A DNA stretch of 12,798 nt, from assembly GCA_900550695.1 (NCBI GenBank), contig URTF01000058.1:1-12798 (forward strand), given 5' to 3'. The translations under genes and the position numbers were made by a program. Positions within the stretch are counted from its first letter, which is position 1. Each line of letters begins with the position of its first letter. This document shows, piece by piece, positions 6,223 to 12,798 of the stretch. This DNA is from an uncultured Ruminococcus sp. (GTDB lineage Bacteria; Bacillota; Clostridia; Oscillospirales; Ruminococcaceae). The notes beneath the pieces are model-generated. The model made no database searches. It was not told the origin of the DNA and worked only from the letters and a program-made list of their open reading frames with translations.

Positions 6223-7726
6223 TGCTGTCCTCCTTATTCAATGTGTCCATATTTACTCCGTTAAGGTTTTCAATAGCGACTTTATCCTCCTGCATTCTTT
6301 TAAAGCCCGAACGAAGCAGAACATCACGCATCGCTCTCGGTGTGAACGGTGAAACGGGGGAAGCAACAGGTGTTCCGGCATTTTCGAGTGAGCAGATATT
6401 CACTATCATAAGCGCCGCAATAAGTGCAATGCCGAACAATCCCGAAATCCCGCCTGCGATAACAGCGGCAAAGCGAAGTATCGTCACCGGCTGATTGAGC
6501 GACGGGATAACAAAAGACGAGGTAACGGAAATAGCGCATACAAGAAGCAGCGGATTGGATATCACTCCTGCCGAAACCGCCGCATCGCCGATCATAAGTC
6601 CGCCAACTATCGAAACAGCGCCGCCTATGCTTTTTGGCAGACGTATGCCTGCCTCACGGATTATCTCATAAAAAATAAGAACTATCAGCGCTTCAAGCAT
6701 AAGCGGCAGAGGGGCAAGCTCTTCAGCTTCGGACAGGATTATAAGCATCGTGTGATTGAAAAGCTCGGGGTGAAACGTGACTACCGCAACATATACCGCA
6801 GGCAGGAACACCGCCGCAATGAACGCAATGTAGCGCACCCAGCGGATAAAGGTCGTATAATAAGGGCGAAAGGTGTAATCATCGAGCGTCTGAAAGTTTT
6901 CGATGAAAAGCGCAGGCAGGATAAGTGCAAACGGCGTTCCCTCTATCATAACGCCGATGCGCCCCTCGAGAATTTTTGCGCAGAAAACATCGGGACGCTC
7001 CGTTACCGAAACTCCCGAAAAAAGTGAAAGCTTTGTGTTGTTCAGAAACGGCTCGATATACCCGTTCGATAAAACCGTTTCAAGCTTCATTCCTTTGAGC
7101 TGCTTTTTCACACCCTCAACAAGCTTTTTCGGAACTCTGTCCGTCATATAGGAAACGATAACGTCAACATTGCTCAGGTCAGTCACGGGAAAAAGCTCAA
7201 ATTTCAGCAGAGGGGATTTCACCCTGCGGCGAACGAGCGACATATTCGTTCTGACAGTTTCGGTGAAACCCTCGTGCGAGCCGAAAATGTTTCCCTCGGA
7301 CGAGGGTTCGTCTATGCCTTTTACAGCATAACCCTGAACGCCCAAGCCGAAAGCCTTGTCCGAACCGTCAACGATTAACACCGCAAAGCCGCTCATAAGC
7401 CTCCGCACAAGATCGCCGTATTCCGTGATGATGCCACGGTCGGTCGTGAGCAGCATTCGCTTGTCAATATGTTCATAGACCTCCGCACTGCTCACATCAT
7501 CGGGCAGGTGGATCTCCATTAAAGGATTCAGTATAAGCTTCGCTATGGTCGAAGTCGAAACCATTCCCTCCAGACAGACAAGATTGCATTTTATGCCCGA
7601 TATAAGGAACGGGTTGAGGAGCAGGTCGGAGCAGTTTTTCATTATGCGTTCAATGTTTCGTATGTTCTCATCGATATCTGCGGAAAGCGGAACGTCCTTG
7701 AAACAGCTTGAATCAGGTTTTTTCAT
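6215..7726 (-). CDS. gerAA: Spore germination receptor subunit, GerAA family
   Basis: This is the A subunit of a GerA-type receptor, the subunit that oligomerises and triggers ion release during germination. It has 503 residues, normal for the family. A soluble N-terminal region (to about 290) contains the conserved GSHEGFTETVRTNMSLVRRR (149-168) and EGRIGVMIEGTPFALILPALF (254-274, listed in part as EGTPFALILPALF). Four or five membrane helices follow (about 295-445), with the hallmark EIIREAGIRLPKSIGGAVS (354-372) and IVGGLMIGDAAV (373-384). A hydrophilic tail of about 50 residues ends the protein. AAAGGTAAGG precedes the ATG by 6 nt. First gene of the operon; promoter candidate at 7762-7790. 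Confidence 0.95.
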   Translation of the reverse strand: MKKPDSSCFKDVPLSADIDENIRNIERIMKNCSDLLLNPFLISGIKCNLVCLEGMVSTSTIAKLILNPLMEIHLPDDVSSAEVYEHIDKRMLLTTDRGIITEYGDLVRRLMSGFAVLIVDGSDKAFGLGVQGYAVKGIDEPSSEGNIFGSHEGFTETVRTNMSLVRRRVKSPLLKFELFPVTDLSNVDVIVSYMTDRVPKKLVEGVKKQLKGMKLETVLSNGYIEPFLNNTKLSLFSGVSVTERPDVFCAKILEGRIGVMIEGTPFALILPALFIENFQTLDDYTFRPYYTTFIRWVRYIAFIAAVFLPAVYVAVVTFHPELFNHTMLIILSEAEELAPLPLMLEALIVLIFYEIIREAGIRLPKSIGGAVSIVGGLMIGDAAVSAGVISNPLLLVCAISVTSSFVIPSLNQPVTILRFAAVIAGGISGLFGIALIAALMIVNICSLENAGTPVASPVSPFTPRAMRDVLLRSGFKRMQEDKVAIENLNGVNMDTLNKEDSND

Positions 7727-7758
7727 ATCAAACCTTACCTTTCAAAATTTTTTCTGAA

Positions 7759-7792
7759 ATGTATTTTATCCTACTTTTCTTTGAAAATACAT
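7759..7792. repeat. Palindromic dyad in the gerAA/DUF421 divergent region, with overlapping promoter candidate
   Basis: ATGTATTTT (7759-7767) and AAAATACAT (7784-7792) form a perfect 9-bp inverted repeat with a 16-bp gap. On the minus strand it contains TGTATT-17 bp-TAAAAT, a fair sigma-A promoter starting near 7756. The same bases also read GTATT-14 bp-GGATAAAATA, close to the forespore sigma-F pattern (GYATA, then GGNRANANTW). gerA operons are forespore-expressed in Bacillus, so the second reading is attractive but unproven. No clear promoter for the plus-strand gene was found. Confidence 0.35.
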
Positions 7793-7850
7793 ATTTTTGA
7801 AAAAACGGTACATTCTACTTATGAAAAAATCGTCTGAAAGGATAAGAAAA

Positions 7851-8540
7851 ATGACAGTTGTATTTATAAGAGCGGTAGTGCTGTATCTGCTTATAATTTT
7901 TTCTATGCGGCTTATGGGAAAGCATCAGATAGGCGAGCTTCAGCCGTCCGAGCTTGCGGTGACTATCCTTATATCAAATATCGCAACGCTCCCCGTTGAG
8001 GATATGACAATGCCGCTTTTTACGGGAATAATCCCGATATTAACGCTTGCCTGCCTTGATGTAATAATGTCATGGCTCGGAATAAAGTCCAAGCACCTGC
8101 GCAACCTCACCTGCGGAAAGCCTGTCATTATAATCAGCAACGGCATCATCGACAAGAAGAAAATGAACGATATCCGCTTTACTGCAGACGACCTTATGGA
8201 AGCTCTCCACAGCAAGGATATCTTTGATATAAGTGAAGTCCAGTTTGCCGTAGTCGAAACAACGGGAGCGGTTTCGATATATCAGAAGCAGCCGTTCAGA
8301 ACTCCGAACAACAAAGACCTCGGATTGCACGGAAGAAGCATCGACCCACCCGAAGTTGTTATCGATGACGGAAAGATAATCGAAGCCGCACTTACACGAA
8401 CGCAAAAGAGCAAAGCTTATCTTGAAAAGATATTGATAAAAGAAAAAACCGTCCTCTCGGGCGTTTTTCTTATGACGCTCGATAGTGACGGCAATTATTC
8501 GCTTATAAGAAATGACCGCAGGGTAGAGGATAACGAATGA
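7851..8540 (+). CDS. DUF421 (YetF-family) membrane protein
   Basis: This is a membrane protein of 229 residues. Three hydrophobic helices lie in the first 76 residues, including the family signature MRLMGKHQIGELQPSELAVT (19-38). A soluble C-terminal domain (about 85-225) carries the GRSIDPPEVVIDDGKI-like segment of YetF/YrbG proteins. The molecular activity is unknown. As I recall, B. subtilis YetF and the related mobile-element '2Duf' protein sit in the spore inner membrane and affect wet-heat resistance. That, with the neighbouring gerA operon, suggests a spore role here. ATG 7851 is preferred: AAAGGAT lies about 9 nt upstream and family members begin at the first helix. Upstream in-frame starts at 7797 (TTG) and 7821 (ATG) have weak sites. 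It overlaps the next gene by 4 bp. Confidence 0.9.
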   Translation: MTVVFIRAVVLYLLIIFSMRLMGKHQIGELQPSELAVTILISNIATLPVEDMTMPLFTGIIPILTLACLDVIMSWLGIKSKHLRNLTCGKPVIIISNGIIDKKKMNDIRFTADDLMEALHSKDIFDISEVQFAVVETTGAVSIYQKQPFRTPNNKDLGLHGRSIDPPEVVIDDGKIIEAALTRTQKSKAYLEKILIKEKTVLSGVFLMTLDSDGNYSLIRNDRRVEDNE

Positions 8541-8914
8541 AACGAACGATAACAGCCTTTGTGCTTCTTGCGGCAATAATAATATGGTCGGTAACGGGGA
8601 TCTTCATCGTCCGAAAGGAAAACAACGATCTTGTCGAAGTTATAGAAAACATCGAAGCCTACTGCGAAAATGACGATATGAAAAGTGCGGAAGAGCTTGC
8701 AGGTCAGCTTGAAGCGATGTGGAGAAGATACGAGCGGAAAATGTCGCTTATCGTTGCCGATGAAAAGCTGAAAGACCTCAGCATAGCGATATCAAAGGTA
8801 AAGCCTTATTGCCGGGAGGCGAACGATGAGCTTATTGCGGAACTGGAAAATATAAAAAGGCAGCTCGAACTTATTTACAGATCCGAACTGCCGTTTTGGT
8901 ATAATATTTTATGA
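8537..8914 (+). CDS. DUF4363 family protein, partner of the DUF421 protein
   Basis: This is a protein of 125 residues with one N-terminal membrane helix (about 5-25; uncleaved anchor likely). A charged, helical domain of about 100 residues follows, probably outside the cytoplasm, ending in the aromatic tail PFWYNIL. Length, the anchor, the ENIEAYCENDDMKSAEELA segment and the position directly after a DUF421 gene fit DUF4363. The start codon overlaps the previous stop (ATGA), so the two are translated together and probably act together. The function of the family is unknown. The last 6 bp overlap the end of the convergent EAL gene. Confidence 0.85.
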   Translation: MKRTITAFVLLAAIIIWSVTGIFIVRKENNDLVEVIENIEAYCENDDMKSAEELAGQLEAMWRRYERKMSLIVADEKLKDLSIAISKVKPYCREANDELIAELENIKRQLELIYRSELPFWYNIL

Positions 8915-10120
8915 TTGTTTCTTTTTAAGGTCAACGCAGACAACTATCATTTCGCCCTTGCTGTTGTAGAAATGCGACGAAATTGTTTTGCAGCTCTGAC
9001 CCGTTGCCGCCGAGATGTACCAGCCCGAAATGAACGGGTCTTCAATCTGTTCCTTGACAGCGTAAAAGTAGTTTTTGATGTCGTGATTAACGCCTATGAC
9101 CGCAGGAGTGTAGCCCGAAAGTATCTCCGTGTCCTTTTGCAGAACGGTCGGAGTGACTTGGAAGCCCTTGCTGTCGATAAGAAATGCACATTCTATCTCC
9201 CTATGCTCCGCAACATAAGCTTCAAGTGCGCTTGTGTACTTGTCGGGAGAAATTCCCGTTATTCGGTTGATAAGCTCAAAGATGATGCGCTTGTAGGTTT
9301 CAAGCTTGACATTCGCAACGGTCGGATTGTTCTTCATGCTGACATTGAGCCGCTGAGCAGCGTCTTCAAGCTTCAAACGAGCCTCGTTAGAGAAAATATA
9401 GTCGAAGCGTTCAGGCTTTGAAAAATAGAATCCCTGAAAATAGTCAACGCCCATAAGCATACAGGCGATAACTTCATCAACGGTTTCAACGCCCTCCGCA
9501 ACGGTCATTGCGCCAATCTGCTTTGCAGTGTTGATTATCGATTTGAACACTTCCTGATTGTATGTATTCGATGCAATGTTGGAAACGATGGCTCTGTCGA
9601 TCTTGATTATATCGGGGTTGATGAGCATTATCCTGTTCTGCGTTTCAAGTCCGTTGCTTACGTTGTCAAGCGCTATAAGAAATCCTTTTGAACGGTAAAA
9701 ATCGACAAACATGAGCAGGTTGTATGCGTCACGGACGTTTGATTCGTTAAGTTCGATAACGATATTCTCGGGTGAAAGTCCGTTTATCTCGGTGGCTTTT
9801 AAAAGCTCGCCGTTTCCCGGTACAACATCGTTCAGAATCGATGTTTCAAAGTTAATGAAAAGCGAAGACGATTCGTTTTCTTTCGGAAAGGATTCTATTG
9901 CTTTTTCGCGGCAGATCCTGTCAAGCCGGAGCGTTTCGCCGTGCTTTTTTGCATAGTTGAAAAGGAAATACGGGGAAATAAGCTCATTTTCAAGCTGTCC
10001 TCGGGAAAGAGCTTCAAGTCCGATGACTTTTTTTGTATTAAAAGAGTATATAGGCTGAAAATCAACGCATATTGATTTTGTGTCGATTATTTTTTGGATC
10101 AATTCGTCATTTATATTCAT
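8909..10120 (-). CDS. EAL-domain protein with C-terminal sensor-like domain
   Basis: The N-terminal 245 residues are an EAL domain (c-di-GMP phosphodiesterase fold). Conserved positions visible are E36-A-L, N90 (INFET), E123 (VIELNES), K173 and D175 (IKID), E209 (AEGVET) and Q229 (QGF). The paired metal-binding aspartates of the usual DDFGTG are replaced: here LDNVSNG, so D152 is kept but the second is N153. Activity may be reduced or lost, leaving a c-di-GMP-binding role. The C-terminal part (about 270-400) includes DPFISGWYISAATGQS and HFYNSKGEMIVVCVDL, resembling Cache/PAS-fold sensor domains and the YkuI C-terminal domain, although no membrane helix is present. It starts 20 nt after the small membrane protein gene and shares its promoter. 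GAGAG is the ribosome site. Confidence 0.9.
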   Translation of the reverse strand: MNINDELIQKIIDTKSICVDFQPIYSFNTKKVIGLEALSRGQLENELISPYFLFNYAKKHGETLRLDRICREKAIESFPKENESSSLFINFETSILNDVVPGNGELLKATEINGLSPENIVIELNESNVRDAYNLLMFVDFYRSKGFLIALDNVSNGLETQNRIMLINPDIIKIDRAIVSNIASNTYNQEVFKSIINTAKQIGAMTVAEGVETVDEVIACMLMGVDYFQGFYFSKPERFDYIFSNEARLKLEDAAQRLNVSMKNNPTVANVKLETYKRIIFELINRITGISPDKYTSALEAYVAEHREIECAFLIDSKGFQVTPTVLQKDTEILSGYTPAVIGVNHDIKNYFYAVKEQIEDPFISGWYISAATGQSCKTISSHFYNSKGEMIVVCVDLKKKQS

Positions 10121-10140
10121 AAAAATTCTCTCTGAATAGA

Positions 10141-10482
10141 TTATTTTTCAGCAGAAAGCTTGCTGCAAATGCTGTCATATATCCTGTAAAGCTGCTGAAC
10201 GCCGTTTTCAAGGAAAAAGTAGTGCGCAATGTAGAATATGAGCAGGATAAGGCAGAGCAGAGCGATCGCAAGGAATGCGAGCATCTGCGACTGGAAAAAA
10301 ATTATAACGTTCAGGAACATAACAAGTGCGAAAAGGACTGTTACAATAAGGTGAACAAGCCGTTCATGCTGCATAAATCCGATCTTTATAAGCAGTTCAC
10401 TGCGAACAGCTTCAAGGTCAGCTGAACCGTCATTCATAATTTCAAGAAGATAGCTGATATATTCGGAAAAATACTTTTTCAC
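10141..10482 (-). CDS. Two-helix membrane protein of unknown function, upstream of the EAL gene
   Basis: I do not recognise this family. The 113-residue protein has an N-terminal soluble part with an acidic, helical look (1-40), two long hydrophobic helices (about 42-63 and 67-90), and a short C-terminal helix ending in KLSAEK. The start is GTG, supported by a strong GGGAGGG site 7 nt upstream. It has a consensus promoter (10511-10539) and lies 20 nt before the EAL-domain gene, so the two are co-transcribed. A role in placing or controlling the soluble EAL protein at the membrane is a guess from this linkage. Confidence 0.8.
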   Translation of the reverse strand: MKKYFSEYISYLLEIMNDGSADLEAVRSELLIKIGFMQHERLVHLIVTVLFALVMFLNVIIFFQSQMLAFLAIALLCLILLIFYIAHYFFLENGVQQLYRIYDSICSKLSAEK

Positions 10483-10510
10483 TTTTTGTCCCTCCCATAA
10501 CTATATGTTG

Positions 10511-10539
10511 ATTATAACATAAATCTTTGTAAAATTCAA
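10511..10539 (-). promoter_or_regulatory. Sigma-A promoter of the membrane protein-EAL operon
   Basis: On the minus strand TTGAAT (10534-10539) and TATAAT (10511-10516) are spaced by 17 bp. Transcription should start near 10504, about 22 nt before the GTG start at 10482. Confidence 0.75.
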
Positions 10540-10569
10540 GCGTTTTGATAAATTTCTGACAATTCCTAC

Positions 10570-10597
10570 TTGAAATTTCAGATAATATGTGTATAAT
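10570..10597 (+). promoter_or_regulatory. Sigma-A promoter of the DUF368/PopT-like gene
   Basis: TTGAAA (10570-10575) and TATAAT (10592-10597) are spaced by 16 bp, with a start near 10604. The roughly 47-nt leader contains the palindrome GTTAATTAAC and the ribosome site AAGGAGAG just before the ATG at 10651. Confidence 0.7.
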
Positions 10598-10650
10598 ATA
10601 TACTATTACAGAAAGAGTCAGTTAATTAACCGAATTTTAAGGAGAGAATC

Positions 10651-11478
10651 ATGAATTACATTTTACTTGCATTCAAAGGCATCGCTATCGGTATTGCGAA
10701 TGCTGTTCCGGGTGTCAGCGGAGGAACAATCGCAGTTATCGTTAAGATCTATGACAAGCTGCTTGAGGCGATAACACCGAATATCAAAAAGCTGATAAAA
10801 AATCTGCCGTTCCTGATACCTGTCGGAATTGGAATGCTCATCGGTATCCTTGCTGCCGCAAAGCTGCTTGGTTTTCTCTTCGATGAATATAATGTTCCGA
10901 CGCAGATGTTCTTTGTCGGCGTTGTAATAGGCAGTATGCCGATGATATACAAGGAGTGTACCGCCGAAAAGAAGCTGTCGGCGGTTTGTATCGCACCGTT
11001 TGCGGCAGGGATTCTTGTTATGGCAGCAATGGCGTTCCTTTCACCTGCCGAAAGCACAGCAGCGGGCAGTCTTGATCTTGGCGGCGGAATAATGCTCTTT
11101 GTTTCATCTGTGCTTGCAGCCATAGCAATGATAATCCCGGGAATAAGCGGCGCTCTGATAATGAAAGTCCTCGGAGCTTATGACACGGTGATCGGGGCTT
11201 TGAACAGCTTTGATTTTGCTATACTTATAATTGTTGCCGTTGGTGTTGTTCTTGGTATTTTTATTGCGGCAGGAGTGATTTCCATGCTTCTGAAAAAATT
11301 CCGCAGAGGAACATATTGCCTTATCAGCGGTCTTATAATCGGCTCTGTGCCGTCTATCTTCCCGAGCAATTTTGCTTTCGATGCTCAGGGTATCATAGGC
11401 ATTGTTATGCTTATCATCGGCTTGGCAGTTCCGTTCCTTACCGAGCTTCCCGCAAAGAAAAAAGCAAAGACCGAATAA
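10651..11478 (+). CDS. popT: DUF368 family protein, PopT-like polyprenyl-phosphate transporter
   Basis: This is a polytopic membrane protein of 275 residues with the paired hairpin signatures of DUF368: NAVPGVSGGTIAVI (17-30) and MIIPGISGALIMKVLGAYD (160-178). They sit in two related halves, as expected for an inverted-repeat transporter fold. Members have been shown to recycle undecaprenyl phosphate, the lipid carrier of cell-wall synthesis, back across the membrane (PopT, acting in parallel with the DedA-type UptA). That function is assigned here by family only. About eight hydrophobic helices are visible; the tail KKKAKTE is cytoplasmic-looking. AAGGAGAG precedes the ATG. It has its own promoter (10570-10597). 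No clear terminator follows, so some read-through into the protease gene is likely. Confidence 0.9.
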   Translation: MNYILLAFKGIAIGIANAVPGVSGGTIAVIVKIYDKLLEAITPNIKKLIKNLPFLIPVGIGMLIGILAAAKLLGFLFDEYNVPTQMFFVGVVIGSMPMIYKECTAEKKLSAVCIAPFAAGILVMAAMAFLSPAESTAAGSLDLGGGIMLFVSSVLAAIAMIIPGISGALIMKVLGAYDTVIGALNSFDFAILIIVAVGVVLGIFIAAGVISMLLKKFRRGTYCLISGLIIGSVPSIFPSNFAFDAQGIIGIVMLIIGLAVPFLTELPAKKKAKTE

Positions 11479-11500
11479 ACCCTGTCACAGAGCATATAAT
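11473..11500 (+). promoter_or_regulatory. Sigma-E-like promoter candidate for the HtrA-like protease
   Basis: GAATAAA (11473-11479, overlapping the popT stop codon) and CATATAAT (11493-11500) are spaced by 13 bp. Both fit the mother-cell sigma-E pattern (KMATAWW, then CATAYAMT), and the -10 also fits the sigma-K form CATANNNTA (11493-11501). The same -10 contains TATAAT, but no good sigma-A -35 box is 16-18 bp upstream. AT-rich DNA gives such matches by chance fairly often. Confidence 0.4.
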
Positions 11501-11530
11501 AGCTTCAAAATAAATTTTCGGGGTAATTAT

Positions 11531-12424
11531 ATGCTTTATCAAAACAATGAAAATCAGATATCCGAAAAGCTTTCCGAAGCTGTTTCTTCTCCGAAAAAAC
11601 AGCGCTCGGGAGTTTTCGGGCTTGCGACCGCTGCCCTTGTCACCGCAGCGGTCTTCTTTTTCGCTCTGATGAGTGAATGTATAAGCGGCGGAACGGAGAT
11701 AGTTACATCTTTCGCCGAGAAAAAATCCGATTCTTATGAATCTGAAACGAACGGAGTGTCAGCATCGGCGCAGGCTTTTGAAGTATGGAAAAAGCGAACG
11801 CTTACCGTTCCCGAGATAGTGAAAAAAGCCAAGCCGTCCGTTGTCGGCATAATCTCGGAATTTCCCGATGGGACAAAATGCACGGGAACGGGCATTATCA
11901 TCAGTGAGAGCGGAAACATCGTTACCAACGCACACGTTATACAGAACGTATGCGAAAATGACACGATGCGAGCCGAATGTGTCAGAGCAGTGCTTTCCGA
12001 TGAAAGTGAGTACAGCGCAGAGATAATCGGCGCAGATACTCCGAGCGACCTTGCCGTGATAAATATCAATACCGACAATGTTCAGCTTTTTCCTGCCGAG
12101 CTTGGCGACAGTGACAGTCTTGCCGAGGGCGAAACTGCTGTTGCTATCGGAAATCCGCTCGGACTGGAGCTGTACGGCTCAACGACCTGCGGAATAATCA
12201 GCGCACTCGGCAGGACCATAACCGTCAGCGGCTATGAAATGACGCTTATCCAGACCGATGCCGCAATAAATCCGGGAAACAGCGGAGGGCCTTTGCTAAA
12301 CTGCAGGGGAGAGGTCATCGGGATAAATTCGAGCAAGATAATCTCGGATAATGCCGAGGGCCTTGGTTTTGCTATCCCGATATCCGATGCGAAGCCTATC
12401 ATAGAGCGGCTTCTTACAGATTAG
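11531..12424 (+). CDS. Membrane-anchored HtrA/DegP-like serine protease lacking a PDZ domain
   Basis: This is a trypsin-like serine protease of 297 residues. A short cytoplasmic tail is followed by one membrane helix (about 27-47), a linker, and the protease domain (about 92-297). The triad is complete: H135 in VTNAHV, D173 in SDLAV, S251 in NPGNSGGP. The oxyanion and LGFAIPI segments are also normal. HtrA proteins usually continue with one or two PDZ domains; this one stops right after the protease domain (KPIIERLLTD). It should face the outside of the membrane and cleave misfolded or specific envelope proteins. ATG 11531 is chosen because GGGG lies about 8 nt upstream and it gives the proper tail-helix order. 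A longer in-frame reading from 11402 runs inside popT. The 3' end overlaps sigK by 11 bp. Confidence 0.9.
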   Translation: MLYQNNENQISEKLSEAVSSPKKQRSGVFGLATAALVTAAVFFFALMSECISGGTEIVTSFAEKKSDSYESETNGVSASAQAFEVWKKRTLTVPEIVKKAKPSVVGIISEFPDGTKCTGTGIIISESGNIVTNAHVIQNVCENDTMRAECVRAVLSDESEYSAEIIGADTPSDLAVININTDNVQLFPAELGDSDSLAEGETAVAIGNPLGLELYGSTTCGIISALGRTITVSGYEMTLIQTDAAINPGNSGGPLLNCRGEVIGINSSKIISDNAEGLGFAIPISDAKPIIERLLTD

Positions 12425-12798
12425 TATAGGAAGTTTTTTCGTACTTTTTCCGAAGCGTGTCGAGTGCCTTCTTCTCGATCCGAGAAACATAGGAGCGTGA
12501 AATATTCAGCTTTTTTGCTACCTCACGCTGCGTAAGCGGCTTTTTCCCGTAAAGTCCGTAACGGTTCACAATTATTTCAAGCTCACGTTCATCAAGACAT
12601 TCCGTGATGAATTTGTAAAGCTGCTCGGTCTTTATCGAAAGGTCTATTTTGTCAACGATGCCGTCGTCTTCGGCAATGATGTCAATGAGTGTGAGCTGAT
12701 TTCCGTCCTTGTCAACATCAACGGGTTCATCGAAATATATATCGCCTGCGGATTTTTTCTTTGAGCGGAAAAACATCAGTATCTCATTTTCAATGCAT
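12414..12798 (-). CDS. sigK: RNA polymerase sporulation sigma factor SigK, C-terminal part (runs off the window)
   Basis: The visible 127 residues cover the end of region 2, region 3 and region 4 of a sporulation sigma factor. They open with CIENEILMFFRSKKK (complete frame to 12797) and continue VDKDGNQLTLIDIIAEDDG. They end with the region 4.2 DNA-reading helix LTQREVAKKLNISRSYVSRIEKKAL. The DKDGN and SRSYVSRIEKKAL segments fit SigK better than SigE (which reads more like DWDGN and SQSYISRLEKR). SigK directs late mother-cell transcription (coat, cortex, lysis). The N-terminal half, promoter and any pro-sequence lie beyond 12798. The 3' end overlaps the convergent protease gene by 11 bp with no terminator visible. 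Confidence 0.92.
   Translation of the reverse strand, partial: CIENEILMFFRSKKKSAGDIYFDEPVDVDKDGNQLTLIDIIAEDDGIVDKIDLSIKTEQLYKFITECLDERELEIIVNRYGLYGKKPLTQREVAKKLNISRSYVSRIEKKALDTLRKKYEKTSYTNL

Noticed and set aside
11402..11530. Longer form of the HtrA-like protein starting inside popT
   Set aside because: The extra 43 residues are an out-of-frame reading of popT's end with no ribosome site; the ATG at 11531 gives the normal tail and membrane helix.

Overview
The window looks like chromosome from a low-to-mid GC, endospore-forming Clostridia species, probably of the Oscillospiraceae/Ruminococcus type. This is inferred from its gene families: spmA-spmB, a gerA-type germination operon, sigK, an AbrB-family regulator with a zinc ribbon, a DUF421/DUF4363 pair and a DUF368 (PopT-like) transporter. 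Promoters are mostly of the TTGACA/TATAAT kind with AGGAGG-like ribosome sites. There is no rRNA, tRNA, CRISPR array, insertion sequence or phage gene that I can support. No species assignment is possible from the sequence alone.

Layout. 1-233: regulatory region with a spaced inverted repeat, a sigma-A promoter and a terminator-like hairpin at the predicted transcript start. 234-1028 (+): AraC-family regulator. 1044-1074: bidirectional terminator. 1078-2187 (-): HD-GYP protein behind an unusually structured leader (about 2206-2283). 2333-2572 (-): AbrB-like regulator with a consensus promoter and a roughly 210-nt leader. 2573-2973: gene-free control region shared with spmA. 2974-4105 (+): spmA-spmB. 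4086-7726 (-): gerAA-gerAB-gerAC, translationally coupled, tail to tail with spmB. 7851-8914 (+): DUF421-DUF4363 pair, divergent from gerA. 8909-10482 (-): a two-helix membrane protein of unknown function followed by an EAL-domain protein. 10651-11478 (+): DUF368/PopT-like undecaprenyl-phosphate translocase. 11531-12424 (+): membrane-anchored HtrA-like protease without a PDZ domain. 12414-12798 (-): C-terminal half of sigK, which runs off the window.

How the parts fit. Much of the window serves the spore cycle: sigK (late mother-cell sigma factor), spmAB (spore core dehydration/maturation) and gerA (germinant receptor). Probably also the DUF421/DUF4363 membrane pair next to gerA and, from its sigma-E-like promoter, the protease beside sigK. 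A second theme is cyclic-di-GMP turnover: an HD-GYP protein and an EAL protein, the latter with a substitution at a metal-binding position. PopT supports envelope synthesis by recycling the lipid carrier. Three of the convergent gene pairs overlap at their 3' ends (20, 6 and 11 bp) instead of being separated by a terminator.

No single unmistakably new system is present. The best leads are the nested-helix leader before the HD-GYP gene, the PDZ-less protease beside sigK with a sigma-E-like promoter, the operator-like repeats before spmA and araC, and the small membrane protein paired with the EAL protein.
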